Numbered from the stretch's first letter, positions 11,350-22,588 are shown. The stretch: 64,000 bases of DNA from Silurus meridionalis (GCF_014805685.1 NC_060901.1:20370905-20434904), one strand, 5' to 3'. The notes: generated from the letters alone by a model not told the origin. Numbers and translations are program-made.

Positions 11350-11897
11350 TACAGACCAAAAGTTTGGACACACCTTCTCATTCAAAGAGTTTTCTTTATT
11401 TTCATGACTCTAAAAAATTGTAGAGTCACACTGAAGGCATCAAGGGCTATTTGACCAAGAAGGAGAGTGATGGGGTGCTGCGCCAGATGACCTGGCCTCC
11501 ACAGTCACCGGACCTGAACCCAATCGAGATGGTTTGGGGTGAGCTGGACTGCAGAGTGAAGGCAAAAGGGCCAACAAGTGCCAAGCATCTCTCGGGGAAC
11601 TCCTTCAAGACTGTTGGAAGACCATTTCAGGTGACTACCTCTTGAAGCTCATCAAGAGAATGCCAAGAGTGTGCAAAGCAGTAATCAAAGCAAAAGGTGG
11701 CTACTTTGAAGAACCTAGAATATGACATTTTTCAGTTGTTTCACACTTTCTTGTTATGTATATAATTCCATATATAATTCCACATGTGTTAATTCATAGT
11801 TTTGATGCCTTCAGTGTGAATCTACAATTTTCATAGTCATGAAAATAAAGAAAACTCTTTGAATGAGAAGGTGTGTCCAAACTTTTGGTCTGTACTG
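11347..11897 (+). mobile_element. Tc1/mariner-like element, internally deleted
   Basis: A 551-bp element with near-identical inverted repeats of 97 and 96 bp (11347-11443 and 11802-11897), both beginning CAGTACAGACCAAAAG. TA lies outside both ends (11345-11346 and 11898-11899), the expected target duplication. Between them remains only the 3' part of the transposase. The N-terminal DNA-binding half and first catalytic residues are gone, so it cannot encode its own transposase but could be mobilised in trans if one exists. Confidence 0.92.
11451..11725 (+). pseudogene. Tc1-type transposase remnant, frameshifted
   Basis: The reading frame 11451-11645 encodes WPPQSPDLNPIEMVWGELD, the Tc1 family signature carrying the catalytic acidic residue (E of NPIE) of the DDE/D triad. 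Downstream, near 11590, the frame shifts. In another frame LLQDCWKTISGDYLLK, KRMPRVCKAVIKAKGGYF and a terminal stop (11723-11725) continue as in intact relatives. Upstream sequence for the paired helix-turn-helix domain and first two Asp is deleted. The 64-codon frame therefore is a relic and not a small gene. Confidence 0.88.
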
Positions 11898-11905
11898 TAT
11901 ATATA

Positions 11906-12095
11906 CAGTCGAACCCACTTATCTCGACCTTGGTTAACTCGCCAACCCTATTAATTCAACGTTTTTGAAGTGGAACTGCCAAATCCTCGCTTTGTCGATT
12001 CTTATATGTCGACAAACCCTAATATCTTGAGCAAAAGAGGGGGCAAATTTGCCACTTAACGTCTATTATCTCGATCCGCATGACCAATCACCGGC
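11906..12095 (+). mobile_element. Tigger/pogo-like element start, truncated
   Basis: Begins CAGTCGAACCCACTTATCTCGACC next to a TA, followed by phrases such as TTAACTCG and TTATCTCGATCC that I associate with the termini of pogo/Tigger-like elements. No matching right terminus is visible downstream. It abuts the Tc1 element with only a few bases between. Confidence 0.5.
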
Positions 12096-12113
12096 TTTTG
12101 CCACGTCACCATC

Positions 12114-12212
12114 TCACTACCGTATTTTCGCGTATATAAGATGCGTCTTATAGAAAGTTTTACATACCCCTCACCCAGGGTGCGTCTTATATACGCGAAA
12201 ATAAGGTAGTGA
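12114..12212. mobile_element. 99-bp palindromic MITE-like element
   Basis: Arms of about 32 bp are inverted copies: TCACTACCGTATTTTCGCGT on the left and its complement ending at 12212, with one or two mismatches. A central region of about 35 bp separates them. The TATAAGA/GCGTCTTATA wording recurs in vertebrate DNA-transposon derivatives. Stem-loop potential is strong. Confidence 0.75.
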
Positions 12213-12400
12213 GTTGGCACTGTGCAGCCGCAGAAAAACTCGCGGAAGTGGCGGAAAAATCAAGCCTTACAGATGCTACAGGTGTAGGATACTTTTCAGA
12301 GCTGTGTGTCAGAGTGAAATGACTCGAGAATTTAATGTTGACACTGGTTAGCTTTTTGTAAAAACAAAAACCTCCAAAAACACGTACATGTACATTCTCA

Positions 12401-12434
12401 TTTTCTTTTAGTTCATGTCTGAACTAAAAGAAAA
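12401..12434. repeat. Perfect 15-bp hairpin
   Basis: TTTTCTTTTAGTTCA, a 4-bp loop TGTC, then the exact reverse complement. No T-run or gene context suggests a terminator. Confidence 0.85.
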
Positions 12435-13101
12435 AAGGAATAAAAGTGAACTTTCTGTATATTATTGAGATGAAGAGCATCAGATTTTTTCACTGCTTCC
12501 TATCGCATCGTGTTGAATCAGATGAACCGGTAGCTGCTTCAGATGGATCTTTAATGCATGGAGATGCGAATTGCATCAGTTATAAAGAGAATTATTGCTG
12601 TTTATATGTGGAAATTTAAGAAAGCCAGCAATCTTTAATTGATCATGTGACAATCTACCCACCAATCAGAACATGTTTTCAGATGTTGAATTTTTAGTTG
12701 AGAATCATTGCGTATAAACGCTGTGATACGGTGAAGGGAAGTTATGGAAGTCTCTGGTGTCAGAAGTAGAAGGTGAGAGAAGGAGGTCTGGTTATCGTAG
12801 AGCGAAATTGTGAACTGGGGTTTTGTGGATGTTCTATAGATACCTTTTTTGTGTATTGTTGTCTTGCTTGCTGCATCATTCAAGCTAACTGAAATCTCAG
12901 TTAACCTCCTGACATGAAATTGTACTTTCATTGGTGAATCTTTTTCTCTGGAGAGAAGGAAGATCTTCTCCTCCACCTCCTCAGGCTATTGAGTCGTCCC
13001 AGGCGTGTTGCTCAGCCTCCACTCCATTGTTTTCTGCTTTATTGATTTCAGCCAGGCCGCCTTGTGTCACCACAACTAGCTCCCTATTTGTCCGGATTTG
13101 T

Positions 13102-13103
<2 letters not shown>
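12435..13103. other. Single-copy stretch, no supported gene
   Basis: The 113-codon minus frame at 12635-12976 and the plus frame at 12931-13314 lack domains; the latter crosses the CT tract. Confidence 0.5.

Positions 13104-13141
<38 letters not shown>
13104..13141. repeat. (CT)n microsatellite
   Basis: About 19 CT units. Confidence 0.95.
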
Positions 13142-13143
<2 letters not shown>

Positions 13144-14453
13144 CATCTTTTCTGCCTCCCTCCTCTCCCCTCATTCATTCTTTTCTCTACGATGAATGAC
13201 CTCTGTCAAGAAAAGAAAATCTTTAAAAGCCCCAGCCAGACGGTTATTAAACTGCAATCAGCTGCCTGTCCACCACAGACTTCATATTTGGATTTGAGTT
13301 TGACGTCTATGTAAAAAATCACCGCTGGCCTTCAGGAAACGCTCAAAATAACCTGCTGTAGTATCTAAACCTCACTCCAGGTCTGGAATTCCACTGTAGG
13401 ATGGACAGCGGGGAAAGAAGATCAATTCCATTCGTTCATAGTGTCTTCATTCTGTACAATACGTTGCTTCAGATTCGATTAAATTCAACTTTCCTGTCAT
13501 TAATCAGACTTTTCAACTGGAAGGTCACTGCACTGTAATGAACAACGTGTACTGGGTGGTTTATTTTGTATTAATGCTAGTTTAGACTCGTAATGCTACA
13601 CTGTACAGTGCTTGTATGTATAATTGTGCACTGTTGGTTTGATCTATTAGCTCATTTCCAGCTGATATCATTACTACAGATATTATTATAGAGTCATATT
13701 TACTACCAAGATCAGCATATTATTCACTATGCTAAGCAGCTAGCCGTACTCAATCCCTATCTTTACCGCACTGCTAGCTAGACGTCTGTGATGATACCTC
13801 ACTGTAATACATGCTAACATAATTACTAGCATCCCAGAAATCTTAGGTGCCCAGACATTTCTATACATGTAGCTTTCAAAATTTTAAAGCTTTCCATTAG
13901 GGTTTAGAAATAGCACAAGTAGATGTTAGCTGATTGGTTAATTAGCTGATTTCCGAGCACATTTTACTGCAATGTTTGTTTGATTTCCAACATTCGGAAT
14001 TGTTTTAATGGATTCCATTAGACTCCTGTAAGTTGGAATAAGAGACAAGTAGTTTTATTATAAAAAAAAACAAGTATATTTTGAATTATTGCTAAAATAA
14101 TTTCCACATCACCAGGATCGTCTTACAGGTTCTCATTAAAATCCAAACAGTTACTATTCGAGATTTCTGAGCTGCTATTAAACATCACCAGAATAGAATA
14201 TGGCCCTCGTTCATGAGTAGCAGATGCCATCAGAATAAAATGAAACAAAACAAGCCATTAGGAACCGTTAGTGATGGCACACCTCGTTAAACTACCATTA
14301 TACAACACTGACAGCCAATTAGAAGCTGCCAAAAATATCTAATGGTTCTTAATTTACAACAACAAAAATGTAGCAGGAGATTGTCAGATAATTAGGTACA
14401 CCTGTATGATACTGGTACTGTAGTTTGATTGCAACATAATGCAGGTATAATGA

Positions 14454-14454
<1 letters not shown>
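13142..14454. other. Single-copy AT-rich stretch
   Basis: No frame of note, no repeat family recognised. Many TTAG/CTAG words. Confidence 0.55.

Positions 14455-14509
<55 letters not shown>
14455..14509. repeat. (TG)n microsatellite
   Basis: 27 uninterrupted units. Confidence 0.97.
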
Positions 14510-14511
<2 letters not shown>

Positions 14512-14557
14512 TTATATCTTGGGGATCAAAAATATAGATGCATGGACCATGCACATG

Positions 14558-14559
<2 letters not shown>

Positions 14560-14608
<49 letters not shown>
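14560..14608. repeat. (TG)n microsatellite
   Basis: 24 units, same orientation as the tract 50 bp upstream. Confidence 0.97.
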
Positions 14609-14611
<3 letters not shown>

Positions 14612-15598
14612 TAAAATAGGTCATATTGAGCCAATTTTCTGCAACATTCTAAAGGCAAATGAACATTTGCAAACACACAAAGCGTGATACGAGTCGTGTT
14701 ATAGGTCTAGGATGAGCTTTAAAAATGAATATCTGCACATGCATAGGTTTTAAAATCAATAAACACACAACGAAACACACAAACTAATCCCTTTCCACCT
14801 GCATTACGCCGTCTAACTGTACATCAAACCGTATTATTGTTCATTTTACCCATCGCAGCCTTCCTGGGAGCTCCACAGTAATATATAAACATGGATATAA
14901 AATATATATAAACACGTGTCGAGGTGCTGAAACAGGCGTGTACGTCAAGCATATATACAACGAGGCGGAAAAACTTCAGGCTTTTGTGATTAAATATGAA
15001 TGGAAGCGCAGTGCAGACGCGGCCGAGGTTTCAGACTGAGGATGGGTTCAAAGCCTTCGCTAGTGTTGTGCCGTACCTGACCCGAGTACCTTCAGTCTGA
15101 AAAGTGAAGCTCGCTACACCCAAATCGACTTTCGCAGGAGTTTGAGAATCCTTCTGAGTGAATCACAGCAACATGAGCATGCTGAGAGTCGCTTTTTATC
15201 ACTTCATCTATAACCTTTTAGCATATGTAAAGAGCAGGACTACAGGGTGAGGGTGAGGGTTCTGACCTTTCACCTCAGTTCTTTTTAATATATTTGTTCG
15301 TTAACATCGAATTCCAGTTTGTTTATATCCAGGAATCTGCTCGACCTTTATTGGAAATCTTTCCAGGGAAAATCTGATTTCTATCAGTCAACCTATCAGA
15401 ATATCTGATTTCTGTGAGGTTCCACTTGGATTTGTATAGATTAGTCTATTAATACTAAATAAAACACTTTTCCTGTAGGTGGAAGTGTTGCTGGTGTTTT
15501 ATTCCTCTTACACCACAACCAGTTCACAGTCCACTGTTTAACTCCTCAGTCCTGAAGACTTTCTACTACTGAAAAAAATTCAGCAACAATAATAGGGA
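14609..15598. other. Single-copy stretch
   Basis: Ordinary mixed sequence. Nothing recognised beyond a short GGGTGA triplication near 15247-15262. Confidence 0.55.
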
Positions 15599-15712
15599 GT
15601 GGAGGCTTTGAGGCATCAGGTTGTGAGATCAAATCCCAGCACTACCACTGATGGGCCCTTGAGCAAGGCCCTTAACTGATGTGTAGCTGATAAATGTTAA
15701 TTGTAAGTTATG
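15599..15712 (+). mobile_element. tRNA-like SINE fragment
   Basis: Retains a B-box-like GAGATCAAATCCC and the diagnostic GGGCCCTTGAGCAAGGCCCTTAA body. The A-box side is degraded. Confidence 0.7.
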
Positions 15713-15843
15713 TTAAGAGATGCATCGTTTTCTCGATCCAGCTACATATCAAATATTGGTCACTTTCTTAATAATAGGATTGAATTGTTGAGTATTTACT
15801 AATATTAAAATTTTTTTATTAATGCCAATATGTTTAAAAAAAT

Positions 15844-15875
15844 GATGGATGGATGGATGGATGGATGGATGGATG

Positions 15876-15929
<54 letters not shown>
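15844..15929. repeat. (GGAT)n then (GATA)n array
   Basis: Nine GGAT units switching to about 13 GATA units. Confidence 0.96.
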
Positions 15930-16032
15930 CATTAAAAGTGATGGAGGGCATGTACAAGAATCAGATGAACTTCATTTCCATTTCTCATCTCACTGTACTG
16001 TCACTACACCTACTACACCTATCCAACCCCCC

Positions 16033-16082
<50 letters not shown>
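16033..16082. repeat. (CT)n microsatellite
   Basis: CT repeat with one TTT interruption near 16041. Confidence 0.95.
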
Positions 16083-16085
<3 letters not shown>

Positions 16086-16356
16086 CCAGCATCCATGATC
16101 ACACACAGTGTTAATGTGACCCTGACCTCCACATGCTCTCAGTCAGGTCTCTGCACTGCTGCGTTCTTCATTGTGTACAAAGTGCGAGCCAGAAGGAAAA
16201 AAAAAAAAAGGTGAAACATCTGTCCTTTCCACTTTCACTTTTACAGAATATTCACATTTCATAATATCCTCTGATGCTCGTGCTGGAAATGAAAATATAT
16301 AACAATTTGTTTGTAGGAAAGTAAAATTTCTCTCATTAACACAGTAGCAGTGAGGT

Positions 16357-16357
<1 letters not shown>

Positions 16358-16406
<49 letters not shown>

Positions 16407-16418
16407 GTTGTTGTTGTT
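16358..16418. repeat. (ATT)n then (TTG)n trinucleotide array
   Basis: About 16 ATT units followed by four TTG units. On the minus strand it gives a poly-Ile artefact frame. Confidence 0.95.
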
Positions 16419-16975
16419 AACAGCACTAATACCACTAACACTAATTTGCCATGTACATACAGTATTCTAGTTTTTATCCATTTCTAATTACACATTATGT
16501 CCTGGAACAAGTGAGTTCCTGTTCTCATGTACATAAAAAACAGCGTTTTAGAAGTTCAGAAGTTAAAACAACAAACAAACAAACAAACACACAAACAATG
16601 AATACATAAATAAATGCAGCTAATTGTGTTATTAGAAAATAAACTGTAAAAATGCAAACACTGGAGACTCCTTCCAAAACTGGCATAACTGCAAAATTTT
16701 AAATCTCTGTTTGCACGGGACGGAAACTTTAAGAGAACGAATCAGCACCAATTCACATGACAGAGTGATGTAACCCTCTTGTATTATAAAGCTTGTTTTG
16801 GATGATTGTGATTATCGATTATTTGATTAGAGATGGTTGTTGTTCTCTATACAAAGGAAAGAATGAAGGATCGAAGGACTGAATGAATTTCTTCGGTCGC
16901 AATAGAAAACGTCGCTAACCTGCACCACACCTGCACCACTTCATGGCTCTCCTTCGTAGCATTCTATGGGGAAGT
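16419..16975. other. Single-copy stretch with a small AAAC repeat
   Basis: (CAAA)n-like run at 16568-16598; otherwise nothing recognised. Confidence 0.55.
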
Positions 16976-17135
16976 GGAAGCTCAGTGATTAAGGCTGCAG
17001 GTTACTGATTGAAAGGTAAAAGTGTTGAAGCCCCTGGTATCACTAAGCTGCCACTCTTTGGCCCTTGAGCAAAGCCCTTAACCTTCTGTGCTTATGGGGT
17101 ATCATATCTGACTGACCTGTAAAGTACATGCGGCA
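16976..17135 (+). mobile_element. tRNA-like SINE
   Basis: A-box-like AGCTCAGTGATTAAGG, a decayed B-box region, then AAGCTGCCACTCTTTGGCCCTTGAGCAAAGCCCTTAACC and a 3' part ending GACTGACCTGTAAAG. Confidence 0.8.
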
Positions 17136-18097
17136 AGTAAAAACCCCATTTTAGTCGCTGGGTATCCTGTAGCTAAATGTACACACATATTCATGACCAA
17201 GAGGTGCATCAGAGCAAAGTGTAGGGCAAGACGACCTTCACTTCCTGGTACAAGACACACCAACATTCCCTCCAGTCTTTTGCGTGCGCAGGGAATCCCA
17301 TGAAAAGGCATTGGGACGACAAAAACCAAGAGAGTCCCATTTTTCCTTCCAAGGAAAGAGGTGAAAAGTCTCAGAGGGCCCATGACATCCCCCTCCACCC
17401 CCTCACTCCAACTACCTCTGTCTCTATTTGGGCTAATGACATTTATGTAAACACAGCTGCCTTGTTGACATTAAAGCCTTGTGCTCTTTTGAACCTCCCT
17501 GAAAGAAGCCGGCATCAGAGCACACACTACCCTCCGAACACACACACACACAAAGCGAAGAGCGTATCCTCGAGTCACAGGTGCTGTGCTTCACGCGGCT
17601 ATGTTTCTGAACAGCAGCGATAAAAAACACAAACAGGCTAACGGCAATCAGCATCGCGAGCGAGGACGTAGCGCAGCGACTCGTCTTTAACGAGAGGCTC
17701 TGATGAGACGCTCTGCAAAACAGCATCCTGTTTACTGCAGTTCAGGTTCTAAAAACCGTGAGAAGTTCAGTCTGGGTCAGATTTATTTGGAGAAGATCTT
17801 TAAGCATGAAGCAGCTCGACAGAAGCCAAAAGGCTTCCAAGTTCTCATGATTGTTTGATTGGACTGGATGAACGAGGAGGTGTGCAGCCTACGTACAAAC
17901 CGCTATGATATTTTTTACACCGCAATAGTAATATTTGATGGCTGTTGGGTTTATTTATTTTTACACTATGAAACGGAGGCCACAGCAATTGGATGCAATA
18001 GTAGAGTTTTATTTTGGGTAGAAAAGCAGTTGAACTTATCATGAACATGACCAAGAAACAGACACAGAAGGAACTGGAAATGAGATAGTGCTGCTGA
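17136..18097. other. Single-copy stretch, no supported gene
   Basis: Frames at 17102-17398 (-), 17300-17623 (+) and 17433-17726 (-) overlap each other and a small CA tract (17538-17552). None shows a motif. Confidence 0.5.
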
Positions 18098-18230
18098 AGT
18101 GGTAACTTGTGGTTAAGATGTTGGACGTCTGTTTAGAAGGTCGTGTGCTCAAATCACATCACCACTATGCTGCCATTACCGGGCCCTTGATCAAGGCCCT
18201 TAATCCTCTGCTCACTTGAATGAATGAGAC
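18098..18230 (+). mobile_element. tRNA-like SINE, first of an inverted pair
   Basis: GTGGTTAAGATGTTGGAC, then GTGCTCAAATCACATC at the B box, then GGGCCCTTGATCAAGGCCCTTAA. The partner copy lies at 18284-18455 in reverse. Confidence 0.78.
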
Positions 18231-18283
18231 AATTCTAACTTGATTTGTGATGTCAATATAAATACAAATCAAATCAAATATAC

Positions 18284-18455
18284 CACATTTGGTAGAAGGC
18301 TTTATCCAGAGTGACTGAATCATTTTCTTTATTCAACTAAACACCTGAGGTTTAAGGGTCTTGCTCAAGGGCCAAGCAGTGGCAGTGGGATTTGAACTCA
18401 TGACCTTCTGATTAGAAGTCAACATGTTAACCACTGAGCTTCTCCTCTACCCCAT
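18284..18455 (-). mobile_element. tRNA-like SINE, second of an inverted pair
   Basis: Shows the tail as GGCTTTATCCAGAGTGACT, then TTGCTCAAGGGCC, the B box as GGGATTTGAACTCATGACC, and the A-box side as GTTAACCACTGAGC. Confidence 0.85.
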
Positions 18456-19882
18456 CAGTGTGTTTCCTACTCTTTCGGCTGCAGCTGGTCGACCTTTGGA
18501 TCCTATAGTATGTAATATAAATCCGTTTCTAATCTATTTAAATGCACAGTACAGGACTGTTCAGACCCCACAGCTCTGCTCCGTTCCAGGAATCAAGTCC
18601 ATCTGTGACCAAAGCCTCGAGTGTTAAATCTTGATAACAGCTCTTTCAGAGTCTCATCTGGCAAACTGTCATCCAGAACACCATCTAGTCGGAGAAGGAG
18701 GAGGATAGATTTTCCTGTTTTTTTTTCCTTCTCTCCGCACAGAGGCCATGCTGGTATTAGCACACACGCATTGCAGCAGGCCGCCACTGCAGCCGTGACT
18801 AATGCGACTCTGCAGCCAGAGGAGCGAGAGGAACACAGCACACCGCACTGATGGTCTGCTTCACCTAATCAGACCGAGGCTTGTGACTGATTTGTCCATT
18901 TGGACACGTTTTGTCCTTCGATCCTTTCTCCTGTTTTTCTTTTCCTAATTTTCCCTTCTCCGATCTTATACTCTTACACATTACAGTCACATCCGGGGGT
19001 AATGGTTTATCCATCCGGGGTCTGTTCAGGAGAATCTGGGACAGGATTGAAGATGGAGTCATGTTGCTTTTCACATAATAAGGATGCATTTAAGAAAGAT
19101 GTTAGATATTCATTCTGTTATAATGCGGTATAACCTAAAATACAGCTATAAATGTTCTTTTTGAACGTCGAGTTATTCCCTTATAATAAGCTCCTTCACT
19201 CTCCTGGGAATCTTTTTTACTTTCTTTGTGTTCATTCAGCTACATGAGGTTTAGTGCACTGATTGTGATTAGGCTTTGGCACTTCCTGTACAGCTACAGA
19301 TATTTAGTACTTGGGCTCTAAACCTGAATAAGGAGTTTAAGTTTCATTACTTCCGCCTGAATATTGAATCTGTTGTAATTAACTTGTGATTATTAAATCA
19401 GTTGACGTATCAGTCAGGACGCCTGTGACAGAAAATCATTTCTGATACGTGATGTGTGTATAAAACACAAACTGTGCTGATTTACACACAGATATCATTT
19501 TAGAAGAAAACCGGAAAAAATGGAACACAATGATCACTGATTGTTTTTGTTTTTTTAAGTTAAAGTCAGCAAAATGAGGACGATCACCGAACGATCGCCA
19601 TCCAGGAGGTGGATTGTTTGCTTCGGCGTGAACACACAGCGTGAGAATCGAGTGAAGATGAGCTTTTCTCCCAACAACGTCAATATCAGTGCAATGTTTT
19701 GTGAAATTCATGTTATAAGCAAATCGACAGAGGAAACATTACTGATAATCATCCAACCTGAAAAACAAAACACTTCCCTGTGACGGAAACGACATCAACG
19801 TTCAAGTCCATCGTAGATTTTAAAATAAAGCCATTCAAATATTACGAACACACTGGAACTGACTTCACCGTACAACACCACC
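18456..19882. other. Single-copy stretch, no supported gene
   Basis: Several 70-90 codon frames (18593-18841 -, 18621-18851 +, 18865-19089 -, 19436-19711 -) overlap on opposite strands without motifs. Confidence 0.5.
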
Positions 19883-20035
19883 ATGAAGCATCCGAAGCGC
19901 ACGTCCGAGGTCTGTAAGAGTTCTTCAGAGAGCAGACAGACGTCTGGAGTGATATCTATCATGGAACCACCTGCCCAGTCACCGCACCTCAATCCTAATG
20001 AAATGCTCTGGGATGAACAAGAAACTTCCAACTAG
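19883..20035 (+). pseudogene. Tc1-like transposase relic
   Basis: A 50-codon frame contains KHPKRTSEVCK followed by PPAQSPHLNPNEMLWDE. This matches the order DPKHTSxxC ... PAQSPDLNPIExxWDE in Tc1 transposases, spanning the region from the second to the third catalytic residue. The Asp before PKH is lost while the NPxE glutamate remains. Downstream text near 20095-20155 echoes the MPRVCKAVxxAKxGYF end in a shifted frame. The inverted repeats are not evident. It is an old relic of a family different from 11347-11897. Confidence 0.75.
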
Positions 20036-20159
20036 TGAAGAACATCTTCAGAGGGTTTTATAAGAGGCACAGCAAAGTATTTTAGCTGAACGTTTGGAGA
20101 AACGAAGTGTCTGGATGCTGAGAGCGTGTAAAGCTGTTCTTTATGCTAAATGAGGATTT

Positions 20160-20984
20160 TTCAATGGGAATAAAATCTGTAGGACATTTTATCGATTTGT
20201 TTGGTAGATCTTCATAGCTACATATCGTTACATTACTGATTTGTTGCAGAGAAATAAAAGGAACATACACGTGTCTCTATACACATGTCTCTCAAAAATC
20301 CTTTTCACAAAAACTGTATATATACAGATTTTTAGCTAACTAAGTGCTTTTCCTGCTCAGACATGTGCCTTGTATTTATTTATTAATTTATTTATTATCA
20401 TCCACCCCACCAGTTTAGACATGTTCCCCATGCTGAGCACCTCGAGTCTATTCCAGCACAACGCCATTACGCCAGAAGCCATTAATCTTCCCAATCAGGC
20501 AAAAATCAGACAAGTCGTATCAAGTGTACCGATTTACAAGCAGATATTTTACTTCTGCCCAGAGTGTAAATAAAGTGTATAACAATGAGACATACACTGA
20601 GATTTATAGCTGAACTGTTTGTAGTTACACACCGTGATGATTAGAAACGGGATCGAATCCAGAAATATATCACTCACATTACAGAGCTCCTGAGTTCCTG
20701 GATCTGATTGGTTGGTAAGTAATGAGTATTTGGTTTTCTTCTGTGTAACTAAAAACACTATGAAAGATCTTTTCTATGTAAGATTTATGGGGACTTTCAT
20801 GTTGTTTGATTTACACGTATCTGTTTATTTATCAAGTTCTATGAAAGAAGTCTCCAATGCCAATTTTTCACTGTGAGCCGGTGAGTAAATTATGTTCAAA
20901 TGTCATCAGTAATGAACCTTCCAAGTTTAATGCACACTTACTTACAAAGAACATATTTACTTTTAATCACCACATTATCTGTGT
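20160..20984. other. AT-rich single-copy stretch
   Basis: No supported feature. Frames of 60-70 codons lack motifs. Confidence 0.55.
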
Positions 20985-21056
20985 TAAGCTGCTTTGAGAC
21001 AATGTTCATTGTTAAAAGCGCTATACAAATAAAAATGAATTGAATTGAATTGAACT
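20985..21056 (+). mobile_element. 3' end of a dispersed fish repeat
   Basis: GTTAAGCTGCTTTGAGACAATGT, GTTAAAAGCGCTATACAAATAAA and a (GAATT)n tail. This tail is familiar from many fish genomes. Its upstream part appears separately at 61935-62325. Confidence 0.75.
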
Positions 21057-21106
21057 AATAACTAATAAACCATAACCATCAACAAATTGTTGAGTTTTCT
21101 GAAAAA

Positions 21107-21488
21107 TAAACCAAACTGTTATCACAAGGCACACAATTGTATCACATGATGGAGTATGGAATTCTCCTTTCACTTCAACTACGAGACCCAAACCTGCTCC
21201 AGCATGACAATGCCCCTGTGCACAAAGCCCACTTCATGAAGATCTGCTTTCCATGGGTGTGAAGATTTTGAGTGGTGTATCTGCTATAGAGCTCAAACCC
21301 TACTGAACACCATTGGGATGAATTCGAACGCAACCCCAGAACTTCTCACTACCTCACTTACATCAGTACCTGACTAATCTCAGATAAATCTCCAAGAAAT
21401 CTAGTGAATATCTTCCCAGAAAATGGAGCTTATTATAATAGTAAATGGAGACTAAATGTAAAATGGGATGTTTAAAAAAAGACACATA
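21107..21488 (+). mobile_element. Non-autonomous Tc1-like element fragment
   Basis: Shares CAGCATGACAATGCCCCTGTGCACAAAGCCC, AAGATCTGCTTTCCATGGG, CCCTACTGAACACCATTGGGATGAA and ATCTTCCCAGAAAATGGAGC with the copy at 5404-5883. Both termini are worn. Confidence 0.75.
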
Positions 21489-21495
21489 GCAATCA

Positions 21496-21498
<3 letters not shown>

Positions 21499-21532
<34 letters not shown>
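21499..21532. repeat. (ATA)n microsatellite
   Basis: About 11 units directly after the element fragment. Confidence 0.93.
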
Positions 21533-21895
21533 TAAGTTGTAATAAAGCTCTAAAAATTCCACTCGGGTTGCAAAAATCTGGTGCTTGGACCCTAAAACTC
21601 ACTGGACAATCACTTGATTTCGTTAACAGAAATCTTTTTCCCCAGTTGTCGCTTTTGACGGCTGTGTGATGAGCCACAATGTGAAATGATGTGATCATGT
21701 GATGGTATTAAATATCGTTTACAGCATTAATGTGTTTAACAGTCACAAGTCTAATGCTGTTCCTACACCAGATGTTTCACTTCACTGCGTATACAGATGT
21801 GGATGAAACGACAGCAACAGTTGACTTGTTAAGAAGAAAGGAATACAATGTGTGGATGTTTCATATGAATGCTTAGATGAGGGTGTGTAATCTCA
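21533..21895. other. Single-copy stretch
   Basis: Nothing recognised. Confidence 0.55.
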
Positions 21896-22002
21896 CTCAC
21901 ACACACACACACACACACACACCCGATCATATAACAGAGAGAGATCACAAGTGTGAAAGCGGATCCTATCACCGGACTCGACTCCATCATACTGTAGTAC
22001 CT

Positions 22003-22043
<41 letters not shown>
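21896..22043. repeat. Two (CA)n microsatellites with spacer
   Basis: CA at 21896-21922 and 22005-22043, separated by 82 bp of single-copy DNA. Confidence 0.95.
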
Positions 22044-22047
<4 letters not shown>

Positions 22048-22365
22048 CTTGTTTCCTGCTAGTTATTCAAGTGACTAAAAATAATGTGTAAAATAATATA
22101 GTATATAAAAATTAATGGGATTTTTTAGAGGGACCAAAATGTCCTCACAAAAAACATACAAATAAATCATATATAAATTAATAATAATAAGGTGACATTA
22201 CTTTTAGCTTCAGGTTTAGCAATAATTAACTATGATTAATTGTTATTACATTTATGATAAACTTATTACAAGTGTAAATTAAAGGTCCTCTCAATGTCAG
22301 AAAAGCAAATATGGGTGTTTATATTATAGAGCAGTAATGAAACTCATTCACTAAATATACTACAT

Positions 22366-22427
22366 ACAGTACACACACACCCCCACCCACACACCCACCC
22401 ACACACCACACACACCCACACACACAT
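22366..22427. repeat. CA/CCCA low-complexity tract
   Basis: Irregular CACACCC and CCCAC words, purine-poor except A. Confidence 0.85.
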
Positions 22428-22519
22428 CAATCAGGAATAACATAATGACCACCTGCCTAATATTGTGTTGGTCCCCATTTTGCTGCCAAAATGGAGCAAC
22501 AGCATGAACTTCTTTAGGA
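22423..22519 (-). mobile_element. 3' end fragment of a Tc1-like element
   Basis: Reads ATCAATCAGGAATAACATAATGACCACCTGCC, then TATTGTGTTGGTCCCCATTTTGCTGCC. The reverse complement resembles the transposase C-terminus AAKxG and the terminal repeat of the family seen at 6792-6925. Confidence 0.68.
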
Positions 22520-22530
22520 ATTAAAAACAA

Positions 22531-22531
22531 A

Positions 22532-22588
<57 letters not shown>
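22531..22588. repeat. (TA)n then (TG)n compound microsatellite
   Basis: TA to about 22552, then TG to 22588. Confidence 0.95.

Noticed and set aside
16259..16441. Poly-Ile minus-strand frame
   Set aside because: Translation of the ATT trinucleotide repeat.
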